Shown here: in pieces, positions 18,805 through 27,561 of the stretch | Position numbering within the stretch: the stretch's first letter is position 1 | Layout of the letters: every line of letters begins with the position of its first letter | DNA from: Yinghuangia soli | Lineage (GTDB): Bacteria > Actinomycetota > Actinomycetes > Streptomycetales > Streptomycetaceae | DNA length: 64,000 nucleotides | Assembly (NCBI RefSeq): GCF_021502675.1 | Contig: NZ_JAKFHA010000009.1 | Location: 62,001 to 126,000, forward strand | Reading direction: 5' to 3' | Translations under genes and position numbers: made by a program | The notes under the pieces: model-generated | The model's input: only the letters and a program-made list of their open reading frames with translations | What the model was told of the DNA's origin: nothing | The model's database searches: none

Positions 18805-20904
18805 TCAGGCGCGCGGGGCGCCTTCGTCGGTCGTGGTGGGGGCCTCGATCGGAAGGATCATGGTCCCGGCCTCAGCCTCGGGCTCGGCCTCGCTCTTCGC
18901 CTCGGGTTCGGCGTCGGCCTTCGGCTCGGCGGTCTCGGCCTTTGCTTCGGCGTCGTCCGTGGCGTCGGCCTCTGCCTTCGGTGCTTCGGCGGTCTCGGGC
19001 TCGGCCTTCGGCTCCTCGGTGGCGTCCTCCTCCGCGGGGGCGGGCTCGGTGACGGCCGGGAGCACGGTGGTCGCAGCCGCGGCTGCAGGGGCCTCGTCCG
19101 CCGCCGGGGCGTCGGCTTCGGGCTCGTCCGCGGTGACCGCCGGGAGGACTGTGGTGCCCTCTTCGGCAGCCGGTGCCTCGTCTGCTTCCGTGGGCTCGTC
19201 GGCCACGGCAGGGAGGACGGCGGTCTCGGCCGCGGGGGCCGGGGTGGCGTCTTCCGCGGGAGCTTCTGACGGTGCGTCGGTGACGGCCTCGGCCTCTGCC
19301 ACGACCTCTGCCGCGGCCTCGGGCGCGGCGTCGGCGGGCTCGTCCTTGGTGAGGGCGATCGGCTCGGCGTCCGGGGTCTTCGTCAGTGACGGGGCCGGGG
19401 CCTCGGCGAAGGCTGCGGGCTCGGAGTCCGGGGTCGAGTCGACCGCGGGCGGCGCAGGCGGCGCGGTCGGCGGAGCCGGCGGCATGGCCGGGGGAGCCGG
19501 CGGTGCGGCCGGAGCCTCGGCTGCGACCGGGGCCTCGGCGGCAGCGGGGGCAGCCGCCGCCGGAGCGGCAGCTGCGGCATCCGCGGCGACCGCGTCAGCG
19601 GCGGGGACCGCGTCGGCCGCCGGGACGGCCTCCGCCGCCGGGGCGGCAGCCGGGTTCGGGACCGCCGCGCCGGCCCACGCCGCCGCCGGGTCCTGGGTGA
19701 GGCCCATCGCCGCGAAGGCCTGCGCCTCGCGGGTGTGCTGGAACGCCGTGATCCTGCGGACCACGAGGACCGCGGCGACCGCGGCCAGGACCGTGAGGAT
19801 CTGCAGCGAGCCGGTGACGTAGTCGGCGATCTTCAGGTCGTCGGCGTCGTCCAGGACGATGGTGTCCTCGGACGGGTACAGGAACGCGGACGCGACCGGC
19901 GCCCACATGGCGAGCACGAACAGCACCCACCAGATCCACAGCAGCGGCTTGCGGCCGGGCGTCGCACCTCCGCGCTCGGGGGCCTGCGGGTCGCTTGCCT
20001 TCCAGATGTCGTGCGCCATCTGCTTCGGGAACCACCACCACACGACCGGGCAGAACCAGCCACCGATCGCCCACCCGCGGGCGAGCTTCTGCGGGTGCTG
20101 GCCGAACAGGTCGGCGTTGGCGCGGGCCCGGTAGAACCAGATGACGAAGACCACCGCGGTGGCCAGCATCACCAGTCCGGTGAAGACGCTCGCGACCGCC
20201 ACGAAGGTGTCCGCGTTGTCGGCCTCGCTCTGCGTCACCGAGCTCGGATCGTCCACCAGGTCGGCGAGCAGTGCGGCGCGCATGAAGTACGCCACGAGCG
20301 ACACCACGGCGCCCAGCGCGGTGACGCCGAGCAGTATGTAGAGCGTGAGGGCCAGCCCGCGCAGCGCGCGGAACGGCTGCGGCGGCTGCCAGCCGAATCC
20401 GGCGGGCTGCGGGTAGGCGCCGGGGTACGCGCCCGGGTAGGCGGCGGCCGGGTAGGCCGCGGTGCCGTAAGGCGCGGCCTGCGGCACCTGGCCCGGGTAA
20501 GCGGCCTGGGCGGCGTACGGGTTCTGGGCCGCGTACGGGTTGGGCACGCCGTACGGGACACCAGGCGCGGCCTGGGGCGGCAGCTGGCCGCCCGGCGCAT
20601 ACGGGTTGGGTGCGGCGTACGGGTTGTGCGGGTACGCACCCTGTCCCGGGACACCCTGTCCGTACGGCGCCGCGGCGGGCGCCTGCGGAGCGGCCGAGCC
20701 GCCCACCGGTACGGGGGCGGCCGGAGGCGCGGCCAGTACGGTGCCGCAGTGCGAGCAGCGGTCGGCCTGGGTGGACCAGGTGCCGCAGGCGGGACAGAGC
20801 ACGAAATGGAACCCTTCGGTCACACGCAGGCCGGGAGTGATCGGGACGCCTGCGTGACGGATCGTTCGCCGTCCGGACACCGACAGCGAAGGGGGTTTCG
20901 ACAC
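18805..20904 (-). CDS. DUF4328 membrane protein with zinc-ribbon start and long acidic tail
   Basis: 699 residues. Order: an N-terminal zinc ribbon (FVLCPACGTW..CSHCG, two CxxC pairs), a Pro/Tyr/Gln/Ala-rich segment with repeated NPYA/AYPG units, then a DUF4328 membrane core of five or six segments (LALTLYILLGVTALGAVV, QKLARGWAIGGWFCPVVWWW with PKQMAHDIWKAS). It ends in about 310 residues rich in Ala, Glu, Asp, Pro and Thr with TTVLPAVT-like repeats. The core is found in many Streptomyces proteins of unknown role. The tail is probably disordered and cytosolic or cell-wall spanning. The GTG start is tentative; GTG 20823, right before the zinc ribbon, is an alternative that matches the family better. 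Confidence 0.75.
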   Translation of the reverse strand: MSKPPSLSVSGRRTIRHAGVPITPGLRVTEGFHFVLCPACGTWSTQADRCSHCGTVLAAPPAAPVPVGGSAAPQAPAAAPYGQGVPGQGAYPHNPYAAPNPYAPGGQLPPQAAPGVPYGVPNPYAAQNPYAAQAAYPGQVPQAAPYGTAAYPAAAYPGAYPGAYPQPAGFGWQPPQPFRALRGLALTLYILLGVTALGAVVSLVAYFMRAALLADLVDDPSSVTQSEADNADTFVAVASVFTGLVMLATAVVFVIWFYRARANADLFGQHPQKLARGWAIGGWFCPVVWWWFPKQMAHDIWKASDPQAPERGGATPGRKPLLWIWWVLFVLAMWAPVASAFLYPSEDTIVLDDADDLKIADYVTGSLQILTVLAAVAAVLVVRRITAFQHTREAQAFAAMGLTQDPAAAWAGAAVPNPAAAPAAEAVPAADAVPAADAVAADAAAAAPAAAAPAAAEAPVAAEAPAAPPAPPAMPPAPPTAPPAPPAVDSTPDSEPAAFAEAPAPSLTKTPDAEPIALTKDEPADAAPEAAAEVVAEAEAVTDAPSEAPAEDATPAPAAETAVLPAVADEPTEADEAPAAEEGTTVLPAVTADEPEADAPAADEAPAAAAATTVLPAVTEPAPAEEDATEEPKAEPETAEAPKAEADATDDAEAKAETAEPKADAEPEAKSEAEPEAEAGTMILPIEAPTTTDEGAPRA

Positions 20905-21149
20905 GTCGCCAACCCCCGTGACAAGGCATCATGCCGTGCCTTGGGCACTGCGGGAACGGGTGACCGGATCCCGATGTCGGGGCGCGTCCGTTCCCGATCA
21001 CCATGTGTCCGGAACGTCCTTACAATAGGTGCCCGTCGCCGCTTCGTGCCGAGGACCGCCTCGGGTGCGCGGGCGGCGGTGCCCAGAGCCCGCCCGGACT
21101 CCGGATCCGACGACCTGTGGATCCCGTTGAACTCGCCTGTGAACGCGCT

Positions 21150-22205
21150 GTGAACGAACTCCCCGCCCTCGCCCACCTCGGCGGCCGCCTCGCGACCGGC
21201 CTGCGGGACGTCACCGACGACCCGGCCGCCCTGGATTCGCGCGGTTTCTGGGCGGTGGTCGCCGACTTCGAGGGCGGCGTGGTGTGTGCCCGGTTCGACG
21301 ACGTGCGCGAGGCGCCGCTGCCGCCCGCGCGCTGGCACGGGCCCGCGCGCGAAGCCTGGTCGTCGTCGCTGGACGCGGACGCGTACCGCGACGGGGTCCG
21401 GCGGATCCGCGCCTACATCGAGCAGGGCGAGGTCTACCAGGTCAATTTGTGCCGCATGCTGACCGCGCCGCTGCCCGATCCGGACCGGGCGGACATCGCG
21501 GGGCTGGCGGCGCGGCTCGCGCTGGGCAACCCGGCGCCGTACGGCGGGGTCATACGCCTGCCCCGGCACGGTGTGCAGGTGGCCTGCGCCTCGCCCGAGT
21601 TGTATCTGCGGCGGCGCGGCACGCGCATCGAGTCGGGGCCGATCAAGGGCACCGGGCGGACCGAAGCCGATCTGCTGCCCAAGGACTTCGCCGAGAACGT
21701 GATGATCGTGGACCTGGTCCGCAACGACCTCGGCCGGACCAGCCGGATCGGCTCGGTGACGGTGCCCGAGCTGTGCGTGGTGGAGAAGCACCCGGGGCTG
21801 GTGCATCTGGTGTCGCTGGTGGACGGCGAGCTGGCGGAGGGGGCCGGCTGGCCGGAGCTGCTGGCCGCGACGTTCCCGCCGGGGTCGGTGAGCGGGGCTC
21901 CCAAGTCGAGTGCGCTGCGCATCATCGGCGAGCTCGAGCCGGTGCCGCGCGGCCCGTACTGCGGTGCGGTCGGCTGGGTGGACGCCGACCGGCGCGAGGG
22001 GGAACTGGCGGTCGGGATCCGCAGCTTCTTCGTGGCCGACGAGGGGCGCCGGCTGTGCTTCGGCACAGGGGCGGGCATCACATATGGTTCGGACCCGCAA
22101 GGCGAGTGGGACGAGACCGAGCTGAAGGCGTCCCACCTGCTCAAAGTGGCGGCCGGGGACGGGGAGACGGCCGGGGACGGGAACGAAGGAGCGGGGACGG
22201 CATGA
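21150..22205 (+). CDS. pabB: Aminodeoxychorismate synthase component I
   Basis: Chorismate-binding enzyme that aminates chorismate for p-aminobenzoate (folate) synthesis. Seen: YRDGVRRIRAYIEQGEVYQV, ESGPIKGTGRTE, ENVMIVDLVRNDLGR, FPPGSVSGAPK and a terminal GTGAGITYGSDPQGEWDET, all standard PabB/TrpE family motifs. At 351 residues it is the short form without the N-terminal domain of anthranilate synthase. GTG 21150 is used; GTG 21117 in frame is possible and neither has a clear ribosome site. The stop overlaps pabC (ATGA). The amidotransferase subunit (PabA) is not in the window. Confidence 0.88.
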   Translation: MNELPALAHLGGRLATGLRDVTDDPAALDSRGFWAVVADFEGGVVCARFDDVREAPLPPARWHGPAREAWSSSLDADAYRDGVRRIRAYIEQGEVYQVNLCRMLTAPLPDPDRADIAGLAARLALGNPAPYGGVIRLPRHGVQVACASPELYLRRRGTRIESGPIKGTGRTEADLLPKDFAENVMIVDLVRNDLGRTSRIGSVTVPELCVVEKHPGLVHLVSLVDGELAEGAGWPELLAATFPPGSVSGAPKSSALRIIGELEPVPRGPYCGAVGWVDADRREGELAVGIRSFFVADEGRRLCFGTGAGITYGSDPQGEWDETELKASHLLKVAAGDGETAGDGNEGAGTA

Positions 22206-23035
22206 AGACCTGGCTGGGCGACGCCACCGGCGGCGGACTGGTCCACGAGGAGGACGCCGCGGTCTCGGTGGCCGACCACGGATTCACAGTCGGCGACGGC
22301 GTGTTCGAGACGATGAAGGCGTCCGGCGGCGAGGTGTTCGCGCTGACCCGGCACCTGGAGCGGCTGACCCGTTCGGCGCGCGGTCTCGGCCTCCCGGACC
22401 CGGACCTGGAGATGGTGCGCGAGGCGTGCGCGGAGGTGCTGGGCGCCAATCCGCTCGACGGCGTGGGCCGGCTGCGCATCACGTACACCGGCGGTCCGTC
22501 GCCGCTCGGCTCGGACCGCGGCGGGGCGCCCGCGACGCTGGTCGTGGCGCTCGGCACGGCCAAGCCGCGCCCGGACTCCACCGCGGTCGTGACGGTGCCG
22601 TGGACGCGCAACGAGAACGCACCCACGACCGGCCTGAAGACCACCAGCTACGCGGACAACGTGATCATGCTGGCGTACGCGGCCAAGCGCGGCGCCTCCG
22701 AGGCGCTGTTCGCGAACACCGCGGGCATGCTGTGCGAGGGCACCGGGTCGAACGTCTTCGTCGCGGTCGGCGGCAAGTTGCTTACCCCGTACCTGACTTC
22801 GGGCTGCCTGGCGGGTGTGACGCGGGCGCTGGTCCTGGAGTGGACGGGGGCCGAGGAGGCCGACCTGCCCATGTCGGTCCTCGCCGAGGCGGACGAGGTC
22901 TTCCTGACGTCGAGCCTGCGCGACGTGCAGGCCGTGCACCAGGTCGACGACCGCGACCTCCCGGCGCCGGGACCGCTGACGCGCGCCGCGGCGGAGGCGT
23001 TCGCGGCCCGTTCGGCAGAGGACATCGACCCCTGA
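22202..23035 (+). CDS. pabC: Aminodeoxychorismate lyase (class IV aminotransferase fold)
   Basis: 277 residues. PLP fold-type IV enzyme: VADHGFTVGDGVFETMK at the start, GLKTTSYADNVIMLAYA, where the Lys would bind PLP, and EGTGSNVFVAV, then ADEVFLTSSLRDV. It converts aminodeoxychorismate to p-aminobenzoate and pyruvate. Four-base overlap with pabB supports that role over branched-chain or D-amino-acid transaminase. Confidence 0.87.
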   Translation: MKTWLGDATGGGLVHEEDAAVSVADHGFTVGDGVFETMKASGGEVFALTRHLERLTRSARGLGLPDPDLEMVREACAEVLGANPLDGVGRLRITYTGGPSPLGSDRGGAPATLVVALGTAKPRPDSTAVVTVPWTRNENAPTTGLKTTSYADNVIMLAYAAKRGASEALFANTAGMLCEGTGSNVFVAVGGKLLTPYLTSGCLAGVTRALVLEWTGAEEADLPMSVLAEADEVFLTSSLRDVQAVHQVDDRDLPAPGPLTRAAAEAFAARSAEDIDP

Positions 23036-23204
23036 CATCAGGCGCTGACATCGCCCCCGCCCCGACCTGCTGGTCCGGTTCCGGAGCGGCCCGCGCACGG
23101 CTCCTTCGCGTGCCCGGCCACGGCATTGGTTGACCCTTCCTCTCGGCGGGCAGCACCTCCTCGACAAGGGGATGTCGGGGCGCGGAGAAGGGGAGGGCGG
23201 CCAG

Positions 23205-24032
23205 GTGACGACGACACTGCGACCCGCGCCGGCCGGGACGCGGCCGGACGTCGGGACCGGGGACTGGTACGCGATCTGCGCCAACGGCCGGCCCATCGGC
23301 CGCCTGCATCTGGCCCCGGAAGGCCGCTGGGGCACCGGTACCGGCTGGATCGACCACGTCGAGGTGCTCGCCTCGCGGCGCCGCCGCGGGCACGGCTGCG
23401 TGGCGCTGCTGGCCGCCGAGGAGATCCTGCGCCGGGAAGGCTGCGGCCGCGTCGCGGTCGAAGTGCCCGAGGGGAACCTGCCGGGTCTGCGGCTGGCCGC
23501 GTCGCTGGGCTACGTCTTCGACAGCCGCTATCTGGTGGCCCGGGTGCGCGGCGGCATCGGCGCCGCCCGCAACCTCCCCGACACGCCTCCGGGCCTGCGC
23601 CTCGAACCGATGCCGGCCGCCGTCCACGAGGCGTGGCGGGCCGATGCGACGCAGCGCTGCGTGGCGCTGCTGACCGCGGCGGGCTGGGCGCCGCGGCTGG
23701 CCGAGACCCGGGCGCGGACGCGCCTGGAGGGCGGCGAGCAGACGGCGTACGCCCTGGTCTCCCGGGACGGCACGCGCACCGGCGTGGTGTGGCTCGACCC
23801 GTCCCCGGCCGTGCCGGGCCGCGCCGAGGTGCGGGCGGTCGAGGTCGCGGAGCAGTGGCGCGGGCGCGGGTACGGACGTCTGCTGCTGCGCACCGCGGAG
23901 CACCTGGCGTACACCGCCGGGCTGGGCGAACTGGGCCTGGAACTGGTCGGCCCGGTACCGGCCGCCCGGCACATCGCGGCCGCGATGGGCTACCGCACCC
24001 AGGCCCGCCACATGGGCAAGATCATCCTCTGA
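23205..24032 (+). CDS. Protein with two GNAT acetyltransferase domains
   Basis: 275 residues. The first GNAT repeat covers about 20-115 (IDHVEVLASRRRRGHGCVAL, then VEVPEGNLPGLRLAASLGY). The second covers about 130-275 (VRAVEVAEQWRGRGYGRLLL, LELVGPVPAARHIAAAMGY). The R-x-x-G-x-G/A acetyl-CoA loop is good in the second (WRGRGYG) and degraded in the first (RRRGHG). Tandem GNATs often have one catalytic and one structural half; acceptor unknown. GTG with GGGGAGGG nine bases upstream was preferred over the longer ATG at 23172. Confidence 0.8.
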   Translation: MTTTLRPAPAGTRPDVGTGDWYAICANGRPIGRLHLAPEGRWGTGTGWIDHVEVLASRRRRGHGCVALLAAEEILRREGCGRVAVEVPEGNLPGLRLAASLGYVFDSRYLVARVRGGIGAARNLPDTPPGLRLEPMPAAVHEAWRADATQRCVALLTAAGWAPRLAETRARTRLEGGEQTAYALVSRDGTRTGVVWLDPSPAVPGRAEVRAVEVAEQWRGRGYGRLLLRTAEHLAYTAGLGELGLELVGPVPAARHIAAAMGYRTQARHMGKIIL

Positions 24033-24037
24033 CCGCG

Positions 24038-24110
24038 GCACCCGGATCCTGCACCCGGGACGCCCGCACCCGGGACGCCCGCACCCGGGATGCTGCGCCC
24101 GGGACCGCCG
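24038..24110. repeat. 15-bp tandem repeats between convergent genes
   Basis: Two exact copies of GCACCCGGGACGCCC (24051-24080) are flanked by degraded copies on both sides, about five units in all. They fill the whole gap between two convergent stop codons. The CCCGGG cores could form weak hairpins and may serve as a terminator. Confidence 0.75.
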
Positions 24111-24611
24111 TCAGCCGCGCAGCAGTTCGGCGACCTGCTCGCGCAGCCCGGTCTGGTCCTTGCTGCCGTCCAGCAGCTTGCCCGCGACCTCGTACGTCGG
24201 CGTCCCGGTGACGCCGATCGCGGTGCCTTCCGCCTCGTCCGCGTCCACCTGGAAGATGTGCCGCCCGTCGATCAGCGCGAGCTCCATCTCGTCGGCGTCC
24301 AGCCCCAGTTCGCGGGCCACGCCGACGAGGAACCGCTCCGCCGCGGCCCCCTTCGCGGCGGCCAGTTCCTCGACGCGCGCCAGCACCGCCGCCACGTACT
24401 CCCACTGCCGGCCCTGGGCGCGCGCCTCCTCGGCGGCCTGCGCGGCGAGGTGCGCGTGCTTGTGCTTCTCCAGCGGGAAGTGCCGCAGTTCGATGTCGAG
24501 TCCGGGGCCGAACTCGGCGCGCAGCGCGGCCAGATCGTCCAGCGCGGTGCGGCAGTCCGGGCATTGCAGCTCGCACCAGAAGTGCAGCCGCGGCAGTACG
24601 GGAGCGTTCAT
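24111..24611 (-). CDS. DsbA-family thioredoxin-fold protein (cytosolic)
   Basis: 166 residues. Thioredoxin fold with LHFWCELQCPDCRTALDDL: a CPDC active site preceded by another Cys. A helical insert follows (AAQAAEEARAQGRQWEY), then the cis-Pro loop IGVTGTPTYEVAGK. No signal peptide, so it is cytosolic and more like FrnE/DsbA-type isomerases or a DSBA oxidoreductase than a secreted Dsb. Partner unknown. ATG follows GGGAG. Confidence 0.8.
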   Translation of the reverse strand: MNAPVLPRLHFWCELQCPDCRTALDDLAALRAEFGPGLDIELRHFPLEKHKHAHLAAQAAEEARAQGRQWEYVAAVLARVEELAAAKGAAAERFLVGVARELGLDADEMELALIDGRHIFQVDADEAEGTAIGVTGTPTYEVAGKLLDGSKDQTGLREQVAELLRG

Positions 24612-24717
24612 GACCGAGATTCTCCCAGGGAGGACGCGGCACCTCGTACGCGCGGACGACGCCGCAGCCCTGCGCGCCGGGCACTATGGAAGGGTCTTGA
24701 CGCGGAGGGAGCCCGAG

Positions 24718-25224
24718 ATGTCCGGCGCAGGAGTGGTGACAGGGGCGGTGTGCGCGGCCCTGACAGGGCTCGGGCTGGTGCTCGCGGTACGCGCGGTACA
24801 GCAGGACAGCTACCTGCGGGCGACGCGCTGGGTGGGCTTGGCGCTGATCCCGACCGGGCTGTTCCTGACCGGTCTGGCGACGCTGGGCCGGCGGGTTGTG
24901 GACGCGACCGCGGACTGGGCGACCGACCTGGTCTTCGGGATGCGGGCCTGGGCGGGCGTGGCGGTGCTCGTGGTGGCGTTCTCGCTGCTCCTGCTGGTCC
25001 GCACCCTCGGGTCGCGGCGTTCGGGCGACGCAGGCTCCGGCGCGGCCGCGGATCCGGCAGGGCTGTCCGGCGCGTCCGGGCGCTCCCTGACCGGGGCGGC
25101 GCCGGCGGCAGGTGCCGCGGCGCCGAAGCCCGCGAAGCAGCCGCGGGCGCGGCGGGGGAGCAGCAGCGGAGCGGGCGACGAGTTCGCGGAGATCGAGGAG
25201 ATCCTGCGCCGCCGCGGAATCTGA
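24718..25224 (+). CDS. Two-TM hypothetical membrane protein
   Basis: 168 residues. Two or three membrane segments (GVVTGAVCAALTGLGLVLAV; WVGLALIPTGLFLTGLATL; AWAGVAVLVVAFSLLLLV) are followed by a basic, Ala/Gly-rich cytosolic tail ending FAEIEEILRRRGI. The conserved-looking acidic/basic end hints at a protein contact. Relatives occur throughout Streptomyces without known function. ATG with GGAGGG nine bases upstream; a CACTAT element about 30 bases upstream could be a -10. Confidence 0.7.
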   Translation: MSGAGVVTGAVCAALTGLGLVLAVRAVQQDSYLRATRWVGLALIPTGLFLTGLATLGRRVVDATADWATDLVFGMRAWAGVAVLVVAFSLLLLVRTLGSRRSGDAGSGAAADPAGLSGASGRSLTGAAPAAGAAAPKPAKQPRARRGSSSGAGDEFAEIEEILRRRGI

Positions 25225-25476
25225 CCGCGGCACCTGCACCCGGTGCGCGGCGGCCGGAACATGCCGTCGGAATTGCCGTTCGTCCGCCCTATGCCGGAGA
25301 ACTGCTTGTGAACCTGGTCACTTATCCGGGAGTTGCAGAGTTGCGCGCGGCGTCGGCGCCGCGATGCCGACGAGGGATTTCCCTCACCGGCTCCTTGTGC
25401 GCACATTGACCGGTTGATGCGCGCGTGCGGATATGTATGCGCGAATAACCGGGAAGTTCAATCGGTTACGAGCACA

Positions 25477-25520
25477 ACTCGAACCGGACTCGAACCAGAC
25501 TCGAACGCGAGTCGAACCGG
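25477..25520. repeat. Four 11-bp iterons
   Basis: Four head-to-tail units of consensus ACTCGAACCGG (variants ..CCAG, ..CGCG, AGTCG..). The 11-bp phase places each unit on the same helix face, as in multi-site operators. No adjacent start codon fixes a regulated gene. Confidence 0.75.
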
Positions 25521-25813
25521 ATAGGACGCGGTTCCGCGAAAATGCGGACTCGTCGACATCCACTGCGCACCCTCGGCCGCGCCGACGAGAGCCGCGCGTC
25601 GGGACCTGCGCCAGGAGTTGTACGAGAGGCCTCGGGAACCCGCGTACGACCCGCTCAGGCGCCCGCAGAGGCCTGCGCAGCCCACGCGCACCAGGGGAGC
25701 CCGCAGCGAGATCCGGCCGGGCCGGGACAGCCCGCCGGAGGCCGCAGGACGGCATCGGAAGCCGCGCCCCGCACTCGTGCAGGCGCGGCGGTATGGCCGC
25801 CGGAAGCGGCGGA

Positions 25814-25854
25814 GCCGGCCGGACCCTCTTCCCCGAGTGGGAGGTCCGGCCGGC
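25814..25854. terminator. Stem-loop downstream of ssgB
   Basis: Perfect 12-bp stem GCCGGCCGGACC / GGTCCGGCCGGC with a 17-base loop, about 100 bases after the ssgB stop. No U-tract, as is common in streptomycetes. Confidence 0.5.
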
Positions 25855-25957
25855 CCTGAGTGTCACGAGAGCAGTTCGCCGCTGCCACCGTTTCCGCAGG
25901 TCCGGGCCGGTCCGTGGAGACCGGGGAACAGGTCCTGCCGAGGCGGCGGAGCGCCGG

Positions 25958-26371
25958 TCAGCTCTCCGCGAGGATCTGGGACAGCTCGCGGTCGAGGTCG
26001 AAGTACCGGTGTTCGGCACCCGGCGCGACCGCGGCGTTGGTGCGCTTCAGGAACGATTCGAGGGCCCGGGCCGGGGCCTCGAGGAGCGCTTCGCCCTCGG
26101 GAGAGCTCAGCGCGATGCACACGATGCCCTGACCGTGGCTTCGGGACGGCCACACGCGGACATCTCCGGTGCCCGAGGGCTGGCGCAGCCCTTCGGCGAG
26201 CAGGTCGCGGGCGAACACCCAGTCGACCGTCTCATCCGCACCCGTGTGGAAAGTGGCATGCACCGCGTAGGGGTCCGACGAGTCGTAGCGCAGTCCCGCG
26301 GGGACGGGAAGCGAAGACTCGGCGGAGACGACGAGGCGCAGGTGCAGCTCGCAGCTGACCGTGGTGTTCAT
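25958..26371 (-). CDS. ssgB: SsgB, sporulation septation protein
   Basis: 137 residues. SALP-family protein that positions FtsZ at sporulation septa together with SsgA in aerial hyphae. The sequence is a near-perfect SsgB: MNTTVSCELHLRLVV start, LPVPAGLRYD, YAVHATFHTGA, VFARDLLAEGL, GTGDVRVWPSRSHGQG, SSPEGEALLEAPA, ALESFLKRT and the ELSQILAES end. ATG 26371 gives the family's usual N-terminus; ATG 26380 (adding MAL) sits only two bases after AAAGG. It stands alone with a long upstream region, consistent with developmental control (not proven here). Its presence implies a sporulating, mycelial host. Confidence 0.95.
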   Translation of the reverse strand: MNTTVSCELHLRLVVSAESSLPVPAGLRYDSSDPYAVHATFHTGADETVDWVFARDLLAEGLRQPSGTGDVRVWPSRSHGQGIVCIALSSPEGEALLEAPARALESFLKRTNAAVAPGAEHRYFDLDRELSQILAES

Positions 26372-26752
26372 AAGCGCCATGGCCTTTCGCTCAGTGTGCG
26401 CTCGGGGATTCGCACTCGGCGTTCGCAACATCCCACCTACGCGCGGTTCGTAAACGTCGTTGCCCGATATACGCGGCTCTGGGTACTCCTTAAGAGCGAA
26501 GTCCTCGCGAAACCCGTCAAAGGGGTGGCAGAGCGCCTTGCGGGGCCGTGGCACGGCCCGGGTGCCGGGTCTGCCGCGCGGTCTTGCCGGGGGCATCGCG
26601 GGGCGCCTTCCCGGGGCCTTCCCGGCGGGCGCGTCCGAACCTGTGTACGCCCGGGTCTGTGCCGTCGCGTGCGCCCCCTTGTAGCGTTGTGCCTCCGCAG
26701 ACGACGTTTACGCACCGCGCGCAGTAACAGCACGGAGAAAGGGGTACCAAGG

Positions 26753-27214
26753 ATGGACACGGGGGCCGCAGGCGCCGCCAACGGGGCGCCCACCGCCGAG
26801 ACCGACGCACCGGACGCCATGGAGCCCGCCGAAGAGTCCAAGGTCCCGCAGCAGCGCGGGCACACTTCGCGCGCGCCCCAGTTCATCAAGCGCTCCCGGA
26901 CGCTGCACCTGACGTGGCAGATCGGTGTCGCGATCGTCGGCTTCGCGGTCATCGTCGCGGGCCTGATCATGATGGTGATCCCCGGTCCGGGCATCCCCGC
27001 GGTCCTGGTCGGCCTCGCGATCCTCGGCACCGAGTTCGTGTGGGCCCAGCGCACCCTGCTGTGGACCAAGGACCAGGCGACGAAGGCCGCGCAGCGGGCG
27101 CTCGACCCGAAGACCCGGCGGCGCAACCTGATCATCCTGATCGTCGGCGTCGTGCTGATCGCCGCGGCGGCCGGGCTCTACCTGTGGAAGTACGGCCTCG
27201 CGCTGCCTTCCTGA
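26753..27214 (+). CDS. TIGR02611-type PGPG membrane protein
   Basis: 153 residues. A 50-residue acidic/Ala-rich cytosolic start is followed by two membrane segments. The conserved motif MVIPGPGIPAVLVGLAILG of the PGPGW/TIGR02611 family lies in the first, and a basic loop (KAAQRALDPKTRRRN) and second segment (LIILIVGVVLIAAAAGLYL) follow. Function unknown. ATG is well supported by GGAGAAAGGGG. Confidence 0.8.
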   Translation: MDTGAAGAANGAPTAETDAPDAMEPAEESKVPQQRGHTSRAPQFIKRSRTLHLTWQIGVAIVGFAVIVAGLIMMVIPGPGIPAVLVGLAILGTEFVWAQRTLLWTKDQATKAAQRALDPKTRRRNLIILIVGVVLIAAAAGLYLWKYGLALPS

Positions 27215-27306
27215 GTACACGCCGGGTACGTGCCGAGTACCTGCCGGGCGCGCTCCGCGGCGGTGCGTGGCACCTCCGGGCATGCGGTAAGGTTCTTCCA
27301 GCGCCT

Positions 27307-27378
27307 GGGCGATTAGCTCAGCGGGAGAGCACTTCGTTCACACCGAAGGGGTCACTGGTTCGATCCCAGTATCGCCCA
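27307..27378 (+). tRNA. tRNA-Val (CAC)
   Basis: Acceptor GGGCGAT/ATCGCCC, D-arm TAGCTCAGCGGGAG, anticodon stem CTTCG-TTCACAC-CGAAG giving CAC, T-arm TGGTTCGATCCCA, discriminator A. The following bases read CCCA, so CCA is not encoded directly at the end. Confidence 0.96.
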
Positions 27379-27386
27379 CCCAGGCA

Positions 27387-27418
27387 GAAGGCCCGATTCT
27401 TGCGAGGATCGGGCCTTC
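27387..27418 (+). terminator. Hairpin after tRNA-Val
   Basis: 11-bp perfect stem GAAGGCCCGAT/ATCGGGCCTTC with a 10-base loop, starting nine bases after the tRNA. It shares the AAGGCCCG start with the terminator at 18760. Confidence 0.8.
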
Positions 27419-27561
27419 GGCGTTTTCCGGACCGGAAGCAAGGCGCGCCGCACCAGCCGCAAGACGGGACCCGCTGTCGGGTCTCACGAGGCGGCACGTA
27501 ATGATCTGTCAGTGACCGACACCGACCATCCCTGCACAAACCGGTGGACCGGAGGCACACA

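Larger units (their letters stand above)
25225..25957. other. Gene-poor 730-bp stretch
   Basis: No frame here has convincing codon structure or a supported start. It holds a set of four 11-bp iterons and, toward the right, a 12-bp stem-loop. Base composition in 25290-25570 is clearly less GC-rich than the neighbours, with TATGTATGCG and AATAACC patches, so a small RNA or promoter may lie here. Confidence 0.5.

Noticed and set aside
24038-24110. CRISPR-like array
   Set aside because: 15-bp units without spacers.
25433-26752. Long in-frame N-terminal extension of the PGPG protein
   Set aside because: It would run through ssgB and a gene-free area; the ATG at 26753 has a good ribosome site.
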